From Vibrio nigripulchritudo ATCC 27043 (GTDB lineage: Bacteria; Pseudomonadota; Gammaproteobacteria; Enterobacterales; Vibrionaceae): a stretch of 33,870 bases of DNA. The stretch covers positions 1-33,870 of the forward strand of contig NZ_AFWJ01000274.1 of NCBI RefSeq assembly GCF_000222685.1, written 5' to 3'. Under the pieces are notes generated by a model. That model had not been told where the DNA came from. It saw only the letters and a list, made by a program, of their open reading frames with translations, and searched no databases. A program made the position numbers and the translations under genes. This document shows, piece after piece, positions 7,856 through 16,039 of the stretch; positions within the stretch are counted from its first letter, which is position 1, and every line of letters begins with the position of its first letter.

Positions 7856-9742
7856 TTATTTTTTAGCTGGGTGAATCACCCTTTCCAGTTCGTTCAAACT
7901 GGTTGGGTCGTCAATCGTAGATGGCACGGTATACTGCTCTCCATCAGCGATTTGACGAATGACCCGCCTCAAAATTTTACCTGATCGGGTTTTGGGTAAT
8001 CTGTCGACAACCAATGCGTTTTTGAAACACGCTACCGCCCCAATTTCCTCACGAACTTTACCAACGAGTTCGGTTTGAATATTCTCATCAGAAATGGCGA
8101 CACCGTCTTTAAGCACCACAAACCCAAGTGGGGTTTGCCCTTTCAAATCATCGTGTACTCCAACTACGGCACATTCCGCCACAGCGGGATGCCCGCCAAC
8201 CACTTCTTCCATCTCACCGGTAGACAGGCGATGACCTGCAACATTAATTACGTCATCCACTCTGCCCATAATGAAAAGATAACCGTCTTCGTCTAGGTAA
8301 CCTCCATCACCGGATACATAATAGCCTTCAAACTGCGACAGATAGCCACTTTCAAACCTGTCGTGATTTCGCCAAATAGTTGGTAAGCAACTGGGAGGCA
8401 GTGGGCGTTTTATCGCAACATACCCTTGTTGGTTGGGCGCTTTCTGGTTACCAAGCTCATCCAAAATCGACACTTGATACCCCGGCATAGGTTTGGTCGC
8501 ACTGCCGGGTTTCACCTTTAGCATTTCTATACCAGTTGGATTACCCGCAATCGCCCAACCTGTTTCAGTCTGCCACCAATGGTCAATCACTGGTTTCAAA
8601 GTGCAATTCTCTACCCAAGCTTGCGTCGGAGGATCAAGCCTTTCACCTGCCATAAATATGCTTTGAAGCTTGCTTAAGTCGTAAAGCTTAACGTGGTTGC
8701 CGTCCGGATCTTCTTTCTTAATCGCACGAAATGCCGTTGGTGCAGAAAACAAAACGTTCACTTGGTACTCTTCACACACTCGCCAGAACGCACCGGGATC
8801 AGGCGTTTTGATAGGCTTTCCTTCAAATAAAACCGTTGTACAACCGTGAATTAAAGGGGCGTACACAATGTAAGAATGACCAACAACCCAACCCACGTCT
8901 GACGCTGCCCAGAACACACCGTCTTGGCTCAGGTTATACACGCAAGACATAGAATACTTCATCGCAACCGCATGACCGCCATTGTCCCGAACAACACCTT
9001 TGGGTTTTCCCGTTGTTCCTGAGGTATAGAGGATATAAAGCGGATCGGTCGATTTTAGTGATACGCAATCGGTATTTGGCGCACTCGCTTGCTCACTTTG
9101 CCATTCCCTATCTCTTTCATGGGTGAGACTAGCTACACATTCCGGACGCTGATACACAATCACCGACGAGGGCTTCCAGCGGCTATCCATAATGGCTTTA
9201 TCAACGATGGGTTTGTACGCCAGTACTTTGTTCACTTCAATGCCACAAGATGCCGTCAGCACTACTCTCGGTTCAGCGTCTTCAATTCTTACCGCCAGTT
9301 CGTTTGGGGCGAATCCACCAAACACCACCGAATGAATGGCACCAATTCTGGCGCAAGCCAACATTGCCATCGCGGCTTGGGGGATCATTGGCATGTAAAT
9401 CACCACCCGATCGCCCTTGCCTACTCCATGTTTAACCAACATGCCTGCAACATGCGACACCTCTTTATGAAGTTCACTGTAGGTGTACGCCTGTTTGGTT
9501 TTGGTGACCGGAGAGTCATAGAACAATGCTATTTTATCGCCATTTCCCTGCTCAATGTGGTAATCCAGTGCCAGCCAACAGGTGTTGATTTCACCGTCGG
9601 CAAACCAGCGGTCGATTCCGTGTTCATCTTTGCTAAGGATTTGATCAGGGAATCGAAACCAATCGAGATTTTGCGCTTGTTTCTTCCAAAACGCTTCGGG
9701 TTCATTACACGCAAATTGGTATTCTTTTTCGTAGGTAGACAT
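7856..9742 (-). CDS. prpE: Propionyl-CoA synthetase PrpE
   Basis: The product is 628 residues from ATG at 9742, identical in length to E. coli PrpE. GGAGGAAG lies just upstream, which rules out the longer in-frame start at 9808. It activates propionate to propionyl-CoA, the entry step of the 2-methylcitrate cycle. Visible acyl-CoA synthetase motifs are the ATP loop YTSGTTGKPKGVV, the YYVSGDGGYLDEDGY region, the hinge GRVDDVINVAGHRL and the C-terminal catalytic lysine in KTRSGKILRR, which is normally the site of acetylation control. It is the last gene of the operon, separated from prpD by 52 bases that hold a 13-bp hairpin. Confidence 0.96.
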   Translation of the reverse strand: MSTYEKEYQFACNEPEAFWKKQAQNLDWFRFPDQILSKDEHGIDRWFADGEINTCWLALDYHIEQGNGDKIALFYDSPVTKTKQAYTYSELHKEVSHVAGMLVKHGVGKGDRVVIYMPMIPQAAMAMLACARIGAIHSVVFGGFAPNELAVRIEDAEPRVVLTASCGIEVNKVLAYKPIVDKAIMDSRWKPSSVIVYQRPECVASLTHERDREWQSEQASAPNTDCVSLKSTDPLYILYTSGTTGKPKGVVRDNGGHAVAMKYSMSCVYNLSQDGVFWAASDVGWVVGHSYIVYAPLIHGCTTVLFEGKPIKTPDPGAFWRVCEEYQVNVLFSAPTAFRAIKKEDPDGNHVKLYDLSKLQSIFMAGERLDPPTQAWVENCTLKPVIDHWWQTETGWAIAGNPTGIEMLKVKPGSATKPMPGYQVSILDELGNQKAPNQQGYVAIKRPLPPSCLPTIWRNHDRFESGYLSQFEGYYVSGDGGYLDEDGYLFIMGRVDDVINVAGHRLSTGEMEEVVGGHPAVAECAVVGVHDDLKGQTPLGFVVLKDGVAISDENIQTELVGKVREEIGAVACFKNALVVDRLPKTRSGKILRRVIRQIADGEQYTVPSTIDDPTSLNELERVIHPAKK

Positions 9743-9760
9743 CCGTTCTTCCTCCGAGAA

Positions 9761-9792
9761 GAAATGTGGGGTCTCTATTGACCCCACATTTC
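9761..9792 (-). other. Perfect 13-bp intercistronic hairpin between prpD and prpE
   Basis: GAAATGTGGGGTC (9761-9773) pairs without mismatch with GACCCCACATTTC (9780-9792) around a 6-base loop. No T run follows on either strand, so it is not a typical terminator. It begins two bases after the prpD stop codon and ends just before the prpE ribosome site, a position suited to protecting upstream mRNA or tuning prpE expression. Confidence 0.8.
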
Positions 9793-9794
9793 GG

Positions 9795-11246
9795 TTAGTT
9801 AATGGCAAACAAGCTCATGAATTCATGTACGGGCATGCTTTCGAGTGCTTGTTGGTCTTTACATAGGTCAAAGATTTGCTGCGAACGACCTGCCGGGAAA
9901 CGAGTTTGCAGGTTGCGTAGGAACTTCTGCTCCAATACTGGAATCCCTTCTTCGCGGCGTCGGCGGTGACCAATTGGGTATTCAATTTCTATCTTGTCGG
10001 TGGACGAACCGTCTTCAAAAAACACCTGAATCGCATTAGCGATAGAACGCTTGTCCGACTCCAGATATTCACGGCTGTAACGAGAGTCTTCGATGATCAT
10101 CATTTTCTCACGCAGCGCATCAATACGGGGGTCGCCATGATGGAAACTGTCTTCGTAATGTTCTGCAACCAAGTCGCCGTAAAGCAGTGGCACCGCAATC
10201 ATGTATTGTAAACAGTGGTCACGGTCAGCTGGATTCGCTAAGTTGCCTGATTTAGAAATAATGCGAATCGCAGACTCATGCGTGGTCACCTCAATTCTCG
10301 CAATCTGATCCACTTTGTCTTTGACTTCGTTGTGAAGTGCTACGGCACATTCCACCGCAGTTTGAGAATGGAATTCTGCGGGGAATGAAATCTTGAACAG
10401 AACATTTTCCATCACGTAGCTGCTGAATGGCTGGCTGACTTTGAACGATTCGCCATTGAACAGCACATCGTAATAACCCCACTTAGGCGCAGTTAAGACA
10501 GAAGGTAGACCCATTTCGCCTTTCATGGTGATCATCGCAAGGCGAACAGCGCGAGAAGTCGCGTCACCCGCTGCCCAAGATTTTCGGGAGCCAGCATTCG
10601 GTGCGTGACGATAAGTACGAAGCGCACAACCGTCTACCCAAGCCTGAGAAACTGCATCAATGATTTGATCTTTGCTGCCACCCAGCATTTTGGTTACCAC
10701 TGCCGTTGAGGCAACGCGTACCAATAGAACATGGTCCAAGCCCACCCGGTTGTAGGAATTTTCAAGAGCCAGCACACCCTGAATTTCATGTGCTTTGATC
10801 ATCGCAGTAAGCACATCTTTCATGGTCAACGGTGCTTTACCTTCCGCCACTGCGCTTCGGCTCAGATAATCTGCTGTAGCCAAAATACCGCCAAGGTTAT
10901 CTGATGGATGCCCCCATTCTGCTGCCAGCCAAGTATCGTTAAAATCTAACCAGCGGATGATGCAGCCGATATTGAACGCAGCAGTGATTGGATCGAGTTC
11001 ATGAGATGTGCCTGGTACTCGAGCACCGTGCCTAACCGTAGTGCCCGGAACAATCGGACCGAGGTGCTTGGTACATTCTGGGAAACGAAGCGCCAGCAAA
11101 CCACATCCCAAAGTATCCATCAGACAGTTTCGCGCCGTGTTGTACGCCTCTTCGGATTGAATGTCGGTGTTACTCACGTATTCTGCAATTTCCACCAGCA
11201 GATCATCGGGTGCTGGGCGTTCGTTAATCTCTACGTTTTGTGTCAT
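9795..11246 (-). CDS. prpD: 2-methylcitrate dehydratase PrpD
   Basis: The product is 483 residues from ATG at 11246, equal to the E. coli enzyme. GGAAGAAG precedes this start, whereas the longer frame to 11291 overlaps prpC and lacks a ribosome site. PrpD dehydrates 2-methylcitrate to 2-methyl-cis-aconitate. The MmgE/PrpD family blocks are clear: [78 protein letters not shown] and [14 protein letters not shown]. Many Vibrio prp loci carry acnD and prpF at this position instead, so the PrpD version is the E. coli-like variant. It sits between prpC (17-base gap) and prpE. Confidence 0.97.
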   Translation of the reverse strand: MTQNVEINERPAPDDLLVEIAEYVSNTDIQSEEAYNTARNCLMDTLGCGLLALRFPECTKHLGPIVPGTTVRHGARVPGTSHELDPITAAFNIGCIIRWLDFNDTWLAAEWGHPSDNLGGILATADYLSRSAVAEGKAPLTMKDVLTAMIKAHEIQGVLALENSYNRVGLDHVLLVRVASTAVVTKMLGGSKDQIIDAVSQAWVDGCALRTYRHAPNAGSRKSWAAGDATSRAVRLAMITMKGEMGLPSVLTAPKWGYYDVLFNGESFKVSQPFSSYVMENVLFKISFPAEFHSQTAVECAVALHNEVKDKVDQIARIEVTTHESAIRIISKSGNLANPADRDHCLQYMIAVPLLYGDLVAEHYEDSFHHGDPRIDALREKMMIIEDSRYSREYLESDKRSIANAIQVFFEDGSSTDKIEIEYPIGHRRRREEGIPVLEQKFLRNLQTRFPAGRSQQIFDLCKDQQALESMPVHEFMSLFAIN

Positions 11247-11263
11247 TTCTTCTTCCTTAAATT

Positions 11264-12394
11264 CTATTGACGCTGGTCGATTGGCAGCCAATCTTGATGT
11301 TCTGGACCGGTGTAATCGGCACTTGGGCGAATGATTCGGTTGTTCTCCCGCTGTTCAAAAACATGGGCACACCAACCTGTCAGGCGGCTCATGACAAAAA
11401 TTGGGGTAAACAATTTGGTGGGAATGTCCATAAAGTGGTAAGCAGAAGCGTGGAAGAAATCGGCATTACAAAACAGATCTTTTTCGCGTTTCATTACCGA
11501 CTCAACCCGTTCGCTCACCGCATAGAGGTGAGTATCGCCAACGGCTTCTGACAGTTTTTTCGACCACGCTTTGATCAGCGCATTACGTGGGTCGCTCTCG
11601 CGATAGATGGCATGACCGAAACCCATGATTTTCTCTTTACGCTCCAGCATTCCGAGAATTTCTCGTTCTGCCTCTTCAGGGGTTTGCCAGTTTTCGATCA
11701 TCGCCATAGCAGCTTCATTTGCGCCACCATGTAATGGACCGCGCAAAGTGCCAATCGCACCCGTCACGCAGGAATGAATGTCCGACAAAGTCGATGCACA
11801 TACCCTTGCGGTAAAGGTTGAGGCATTAAACTCGTGCTCGGCATACAGAATAAGAGAACAGTGCATCACCTGCTTGTGCAGGTCAGACGCAGGTTCATCG
11901 GTCAGCATTTTGAGAAAGTAGCCGCCGATACTGTCTTCTGAGCGATCTTCGGTATCAATTCTTATTCCATCGTGAGAATAGCGATACCAGTAACAAATAA
12001 TGGCTGGGAAAAGCGCCAGCATTCTTTCGGTCGCAGAAAGCTGGTCGTCAAAAGTGTTTTCGGTTTCGAGGTTCCCTAACACGGAGCACCCCGTCCTCAT
12101 GACATCCATGGGATGCGCTTCAGCAGGCAAAAGCTCCAGCGCTTTTTTTAGTGGTTCTGGTAAGCCACGCAATAAACGGAGTAACTCCTTATACTCGCTA
12201 AGCTCTTGCCGATTCGGCAGCTTTCCGCGCAACAGCAAATACGCGACTTCTTCAAACTCCGCATGGTTGGCAAGATCGGTAATGTCGTACCCGCGGTAGG
12301 TTAAGCCTGTTCCGCTTTTTCCTACGGTACACAGTGCAGTAGAACCCGCACTCTGCCCCCGCAGCCCTGCGCCGCCAAGTGGTTTATCTGTCAT
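11264..12394 (-). CDS. prpC: 2-methylcitrate synthase PrpC
   Basis: The product is 376 residues from ATG at 12394 with AAGGAG upstream; an 11-residue longer frame starts at a TTG without support. It condenses propionyl-CoA with oxaloacetate to 2-methylcitrate. Citrate-synthase family landmarks are [23 protein letters not shown], the catalytic His of LHGGANEAA and of GFGHAIY, and the Asp of [23 protein letters not shown] near the end is typical of the 2-methylcitrate synthase branch. The 101-base gap before it, after prpB, holds no clear structure. Confidence 0.96.
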   Translation of the reverse strand: MTDKPLGGAGLRGQSAGSTALCTVGKSGTGLTYRGYDITDLANHAEFEEVAYLLLRGKLPNRQELSEYKELLRLLRGLPEPLKKALELLPAEAHPMDVMRTGCSVLGNLETENTFDDQLSATERMLALFPAIICYWYRYSHDGIRIDTEDRSEDSIGGYFLKMLTDEPASDLHKQVMHCSLILYAEHEFNASTFTARVCASTLSDIHSCVTGAIGTLRGPLHGGANEAAMAMIENWQTPEEAEREILGMLERKEKIMGFGHAIYRESDPRNALIKAWSKKLSEAVGDTHLYAVSERVESVMKREKDLFCNADFFHASAYHFMDIPTKLFTPIFVMSRLTGWCAHVFEQRENNRIIRPSADYTGPEHQDWLPIDQRQ

Positions 12395-12495
12395 GACAGA
12401 CTCCTTGTCATTGTGGCTTTTGCCCAATCCTTATATTTTTTGGTTGATTGGTGCGCCAGCCGCTTCACGTTATTGGATTTGAGTGGGTCGAAACC

Positions 12496-13398
12496 CTATT
12501 TTTCTGCGAACAGCTCGTCTAGCTTGTCCTCATAGTCGTGGTAATTTAGGTGTTGATATAGCTCTTTTCGGGTTTGCATTTGGTCAACCAATGCTTCTTG
12601 ATTGCCTTCATTTAATAGATGGGAATAGACCATTTCTGCTGCTTTATTCATGGCACGGAAAGCGCTGAGAGGGTAAAGCACCATGTCCACTGAATGCTCT
12701 GCCAGTTCCTGCCCACCAAAAAGCGGGGTTTGACCAAACTCCGTAATGTTGGCCAGGATGGGGATAGACTTCCCAAAGTGACGTCGTAACGCATCTGAAA
12801 GCACCCGATATTGGTCTAGCTCGACGAATGCTTCTGGGAACAACATATCGGCACCCGATTCCACATAAGCAATGCAACGCTCAATTGCACTGTCCATTCC
12901 TTCTACTGCGAGTGCATCGGTTCTTGCCATAAGAACAAAGTCAGAATCGGTTTTGGCATCTACTGCAGCTTTGATGCGATCAGTCATTTCATCCGTGGTC
13001 ACAATGGCTTTGTTTGGTCGGTGACCGCATCGCTTTTGAGCAACCTGATCTTCCATGTGTACTGCTGCCGCGCCTGCTTTCTCCATCGACTTGATGGTGC
13101 GCGCAATATTGAATGCGCCACCAAATCCGGTATCGATATCCACCAACAAAGGTAAATCGCACGCATTAGTGACGCGCTCCACATCCACCAGCACATCGTT
13201 AAGTGTGGTGATGCCAAGATCAGGCAAACCATAGGAAGCATTAGCAATGCCACCGCCAGACAAATAGATCGCCTGATGCCCGGTATTTTTCGCCATCATG
13301 GCGCAATACGCATTGATGGTGCCGACAATTTGCAGTGGGTGATGGTTTTCGACTGCTAAGCGAAACTTCTTTCCTGGTGAGATTTTCTCTGCCGTCAT
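12496..13398 (-). CDS. prpB: Methylisocitrate lyase PrpB
   Basis: The product is 300 residues. It splits 2-methylisocitrate into pyruvate and succinate. The isocitrate-lyase/PEP-mutase fold is evident: the catalytic loop KRCGH at residues 122-126 with Cys124, the magnesium-binding region [12 protein letters not shown], the HMEDQV block, RTDALAVEG and LPEAF-like LFPEAFVEL. Its ATG overlaps the stop codon of the GntR gene (ATGA), showing that regulator and enzymes share one transcript. Confidence 0.97.
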   Translation of the reverse strand: MTAEKISPGKKFRLAVENHHPLQIVGTINAYCAMMAKNTGHQAIYLSGGGIANASYGLPDLGITTLNDVLVDVERVTNACDLPLLVDIDTGFGGAFNIARTIKSMEKAGAAAVHMEDQVAQKRCGHRPNKAIVTTDEMTDRIKAAVDAKTDSDFVLMARTDALAVEGMDSAIERCIAYVESGADMLFPEAFVELDQYRVLSDALRRHFGKSIPILANITEFGQTPLFGGQELAEHSVDMVLYPLSAFRAMNKAAEMVYSHLLNEGNQEALVDQMQTRKELYQHLNYHDYEDKLDELFAEK

Positions 13399-14075
13399 GC
13401 TTCACTCTCCTGTTGAATTTGTTGTTCGATAAGCTGGCGGCTGCATGAAATGTGTCTTCTCATCAGCATTTCCGCTAACTCTTCGTCTCGGTTTTGAATG
13501 GCTTTGAGTATGAATTTATGTTCTTCCAGCGCTTGCTCGGGGCGAGAATGAGAGCGTGGAGACTGATATCGGTACATCCGAAGCAGGTGATACAGCTCAT
13601 CGCAAAGTAAGGTGACAAGCTTGCTGTTTCGGCTGGCTTTAATAATCCGGTAATGGAAGTCGAAATCGCCATGCTGGTGGAAGTAAGAAGACCCCTCTAC
13701 CTGTTCGATGTGATCGGAATGTGTCGACAATAACTGACTCAAACCTTCGATTTCTTCGTCAGTGATGTATCTCGCCGCTAATCGCGCCGCCATACCTTCT
13801 AAGGCTTCACGCACGGCATAGAGCTCCGACAAATGAGTAAGGGAGATGTGAATAACACGAGCTCCAACATGAGGAATTCGCTCTATCAAACCCAAGCCTT
13901 CCAATCTCATAATGGCTTCACGCAACGGTCCTCGGCTCACATTAAAGCGCTTTGCCAGTTCGGGTTCCGAGATTTTGCTGCCGGGCGCAATCTGCCCTTC
14001 AACAATCGCTTCGACCAAGCTGCTGGTGAGGTTTTCTGATTTGGTGGCTTCTTTTTCTGGTGCTGCTATCGACAT
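13395..14075 (-). CDS. GntR-family (FCD-type) transcriptional regulator of the prp locus
   Basis: The product is 226 residues from ATG at 14075; an in-frame ATG at 14105 would add MQIVDNVEIE but places the start across an operator-like palindrome. N-terminal winged helix-turn-helix: [35 protein letters not shown] (residues about 20-55). A C-terminal FCD ligand-binding domain carries the DFDFH metal/ligand motif and later His residues (EEHKF, MRRHIS). It is the first gene of the prpBCDE operon. Propionate loci in several proteobacteria are controlled by GntR regulators of this kind (named PrpQ in comparative work), probably sensing a methylcitrate-cycle intermediate. Two palindromes flank its own promoter, so autoregulation is likely. 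Confidence 0.9.
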   Translation of the reverse strand: MSIAAPEKEATKSENLTSSLVEAIVEGQIAPGSKISEPELAKRFNVSRGPLREAIMRLEGLGLIERIPHVGARVIHISLTHLSELYAVREALEGMAARLAARYITDEEIEGLSQLLSTHSDHIEQVEGSSYFHQHGDFDFHYRIIKASRNSKLVTLLCDELYHLLRMYRYQSPRSHSRPEQALEEHKFILKAIQNRDEELAEMLMRRHISCSRQLIEQQIQQESEA

Positions 14076-14087
14076 TTCAATCTCAAC

Positions 14088-14099
14088 ATTGTCAACAAT
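14088..14099. promoter_or_regulatory. GntR operator candidate 1, ATTGTCAACAAT
   Basis: A 12-base near-perfect palindrome just upstream of the chosen GntR start and downstream of the predicted -10 box. It shares the ATTGTC(A/G)ACAAT pattern with the site at 14150. Confidence 0.65.
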
Positions 14100-14116
14100 C
14101 TGCATATTTAGATCAA

Positions 14117-14145
14117 AATTTAGCCACCAAAAGCTATTTAATCAA
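14117..14145 (-). promoter_or_regulatory. Predicted sigma70 promoter of the GntR-prpBCDE operon
   Basis: On the minus strand, -35 TTGATT (plus 14140-14145), a 17-base spacer and -10 TAAATT (14117-14122). Each box matches four of six consensus bases. It lies neatly between the two palindromes. Confidence 0.5.
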
Positions 14146-14149
14146 GTGG

Positions 14150-14161
14150 ATTGTCGACAAT
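14150..14161. promoter_or_regulatory. GntR operator candidate 2, ATTGTCGACAAT
   Basis: A perfect 12-base palindrome immediately upstream of the predicted prp -35 box, in the region shared with the divergent tctC. Its centre is 62 bases from the centre of candidate 1, close to six helical turns. Confidence 0.7.
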
Positions 14162-14177
14162 TTAGACTAATGTCTAA
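14162..14177. promoter_or_regulatory. Second palindrome beside the operator, TTAGAC-N4-GTCTAA
   Basis: Perfect 6-base arms around TAAT, directly adjoining operator 2 on the tctC side. It could be a separate regulator site or an extension of the operator region. The rest of the 14106-14348 gap is AT-rich and shows no convincing tctC promoter. Confidence 0.35.
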
Positions 14178-14348
14178 CCTTCGTGAACAATATGAACTTA
14201 ATTCATTTTTTGTTTTTTATTCTTTTTAAGTCTTCTATCTGGGCAATATCGGTCACGCACATTAAGTTAACAATCAGCCCTAAATGGCAACATAAACATA
14301 ACAATTAATCTCATCAAAGAATGAGTTTAACCACATAAGGAACGTGAC

Positions 14349-15320
14349 ATGATAAAGGTACTGAAACCCACATTTGCCGCTGCAGCGATAGCCGCAAGCT
14401 TTTCTTTCGGCGCATTTGCAGCAGATATGGAGAAGATCCACTTCTTGATCCCTGGCGGTGCTGGTGGCGGTTGGGATATGACCGCGCGTGGTACGGGTGA
14501 TGCATTGGTAAAATCTGACATTGTCGACAAAGTTTCATTCCAAAACCTGTCCGGTGGTGGCGGCGGTAAAGCCATTGCGCACCTTATCGAAACGGCGGAG
14601 CGTCAAGAAGACACGCTGATGGTGAACTCTACACCTATCGTTATTCGCTCGCTAACAGGTATTTTCCCTCAATCTTTCCGTGACCTTACCCCTGTTGCAG
14701 CCACCATTGCCGACTACGGTGCGATCGTGGCACCTGCTGATTCCAAGTACAACGACTGGAAAGAAGTAGTTGCGGATTTCAAAGACAACCCTCGTAAAGT
14801 AAAAATTGCTGGCGGCTCTGCACGTGGCAGCATGGACCACCTTGTCGTAGCAGCAGCATTTAAAGGCGAAGGATTTGATGCCAAAGCGGTTCGTTACATA
14901 GCCTACGATGCTGGTGGTAAAGCAATGGCTGCCCTACTTTCTGGCGAAACTCAGCTTCTGTCTACCGGTTTAGGTGAAGTACTGGAAATGTCGAAAAACG
15001 GTCAGGTAAAAATCTTAGCGGTAACTGCGCCTAAGCGTCTTCCTGCGGCACCTGAAGTTCCGACACTGACGGAATACGGTAACGAAACGGTATTTGCAAA
15101 CTGGCGTGGCTTCTTTGCGGCACCGGGCACAACACAAGCCAAGATTGATGAATACAACGAGGCGCTGTCTAAAATGTACACCACTAAAGAGTGGGCGACC
15201 GTTCGTAACCGTAATGGCTGGATTGACAACTACAAGCCAGACCAAGACTTTTACAAGTTCCTGGAAGATCAGGAAAAACAAATGGGTTCACTGATGCGTG
15301 AACTTGGTTTCCTGAAGTAA
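14349..15320 (+). CDS. Tripartite tricarboxylate transporter substrate-binding protein, TctC family
   Basis: The product is 323 residues with a signal peptide (residues 1-24, ending FGAFA before ADMEK) and AAGGA upstream. The Bug/TctC fold shows as HFLIPGGAGGGWDMTAR, where substrate carboxylates usually bind, NLSGGGGGKAIAHL, PVAATIADYGAIVAP, KVKIAGGSARGSMDHLV and WRGFFAAPGTT. It captures a carboxylate in the periplasm for the TctAB channel. It is divergent from the GntR-prp operon and shares its operator region, so an organic acid linked to propionate metabolism is a reasonable guess. A TTGTCGACAA box lies inside its coding region. Confidence 0.92.
   Translation: MIKVLKPTFAAAAIAASFSFGAFAADMEKIHFLIPGGAGGGWDMTARGTGDALVKSDIVDKVSFQNLSGGGGGKAIAHLIETAERQEDTLMVNSTPIVIRSLTGIFPQSFRDLTPVAATIADYGAIVAPADSKYNDWKEVVADFKDNPRKVKIAGGSARGSMDHLVVAAAFKGEGFDAKAVRYIAYDAGGKAMAALLSGETQLLSTGLGEVLEMSKNGQVKILAVTAPKRLPAAPEVPTLTEYGNETVFANWRGFFAAPGTTQAKIDEYNEALSKMYTTKEWATVRNRNGWIDNYKPDQDFYKFLEDQEKQMGSLMRELGFLK
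14521..14530. promoter_or_regulatory. Intragenic TTGTCGACAA box in tctC
   Basis: The same 10-base core as operator 2, 173 bases into tctC (codons for I-V-D-K). It could be an auxiliary operator or a coincidence of codon choice. Confidence 0.3.
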
Positions 15321-15326
15321 AGCATT

Positions 15327-15517
15327 TACCAATCCGTTGAGAGGTGCAGAGAAAACCTAATAGGCTGTAGTTTATTCTGCTCTTTAAAATGGATTGGTAG
15401 CCCCTTTGCCGCGTACGCTGTAAAACGCCAAACTCCTTTGTTTATTTAGTTATCCCTCAAGTGGTGCTGCTTTATCGGTTTCATCACAACTAAATTGATT
15501 AACTAGGCGTATGCGGC
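15327..15517 (+). other. Structured intercistronic RNA region between tctC and tctB
   Basis: The 230-base gap contains two long-range stems. TACCAATCC (15327-15335) pairs with GGATTGGTA (15391-15399) and encloses a nested GCAGA/TCTGC stem (15346-15350 with 15376-15380). Further on, GCCGCGTACGC (15408-15418) pairs with GCGTATGCGGC (15507-15517) with one G-U pair, followed by TCTTTTCC. There is no ORF of interest here. It may stabilise tctC mRNA, limit read-through into tctB, or be processed to a small RNA. Confidence 0.5.
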
Positions 15518-15550
15518 TCTTTTCCTTACATCAAAACAAAGGATTGAGCT

Positions 15551-16030
15551 ATGTCTGCTAAGCCCACCAACTTATTTTGTCGTGACCGCGTGGGTGCGAT
15601 GATCTTTCTGGTCGTATGTTTATGTTACGGCTATCAAACCACGCAAATCCCTATGTTCCCCGGTGATGAGTACGAACCCTTTACCGCTCGCACCCTCCCT
15701 ACTCTTCTGACGGCTGTCGGTGTCATTCTGTCCCTGATGCTTCTTGTGACTGCGCAGCCAGACGAAGAAAGTGGTGCAACCCTTGGCTTCAACTGGAAAT
15801 TGCTGATCGGCTTTTTAGTGTTGATGGCAATGTATGGCGTAGGTCTGACTTACGTGGGTTTCGTGCTCGCCACTGGTTTCTTCCTGATGATCGGTTTCTA
15901 CCTGTTGGGTGAAAGAAGAAAATCCATTCTGTTTGGTGCTTCATTCCCGTTCGTCATCGCGTTCTATTTGTTGCTGACACAAGGCTTAGATATCTATCTG
16001 GAGCCCGGTGTTCTATTTTCTATCTGGTAG
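15551..16030 (+). CDS. Tripartite tricarboxylate transporter small membrane subunit, TctB family
   Basis: The product is 159 residues with a good ribosome site (AAAGGATTGAGCT before ATG). Four hydrophobic segments are visible: about residues 15-30, 48-68, 80-115 (two close helices) and 125-150. This fits the small TctB subunit that partners TctA in the inner membrane. Sequence conservation in TctB is low, so the assignment rests mainly on size, topology (MIFLVVCLCYGYQTTQIP start) and position between tctC and tctA, with 9 bases before tctA. Confidence 0.9.
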   Translation: MSAKPTNLFCRDRVGAMIFLVVCLCYGYQTTQIPMFPGDEYEPFTARTLPTLLTAVGVILSLMLLVTAQPDEESGATLGFNWKLLIGFLVLMAMYGVGLTYVGFVLATGFFLMIGFYLLGERRKSILFGASFPFVIAFYLLLTQGLDIYLEPGVLFSIW

Positions 16031-16039
16031 GAGAATGAC

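Noticed and set aside
7991-8000. CTGTCGACAA resembling the GntR operator core
   Set aside because: Lies deep in prpE, matches only part of the palindrome and is far from any promoter.
9089-9781. 230-residue plus-strand reading frame opposite prpE
   Set aside because: Shadow of prpE, with unusual composition and no ribosome site or recognisable domain.
9761-9792. prpD-prpE hairpin as an operon terminator
   Set aside because: No T run on either strand and prpE directly follows with its own ribosome site.
13721-13731. GTGTCGACAAT resembling the GntR operator core
   Set aside because: Inside the GntR coding region and missing the first conserved base; probably chance, since GTCGAC occurs elsewhere in coding DNA here.
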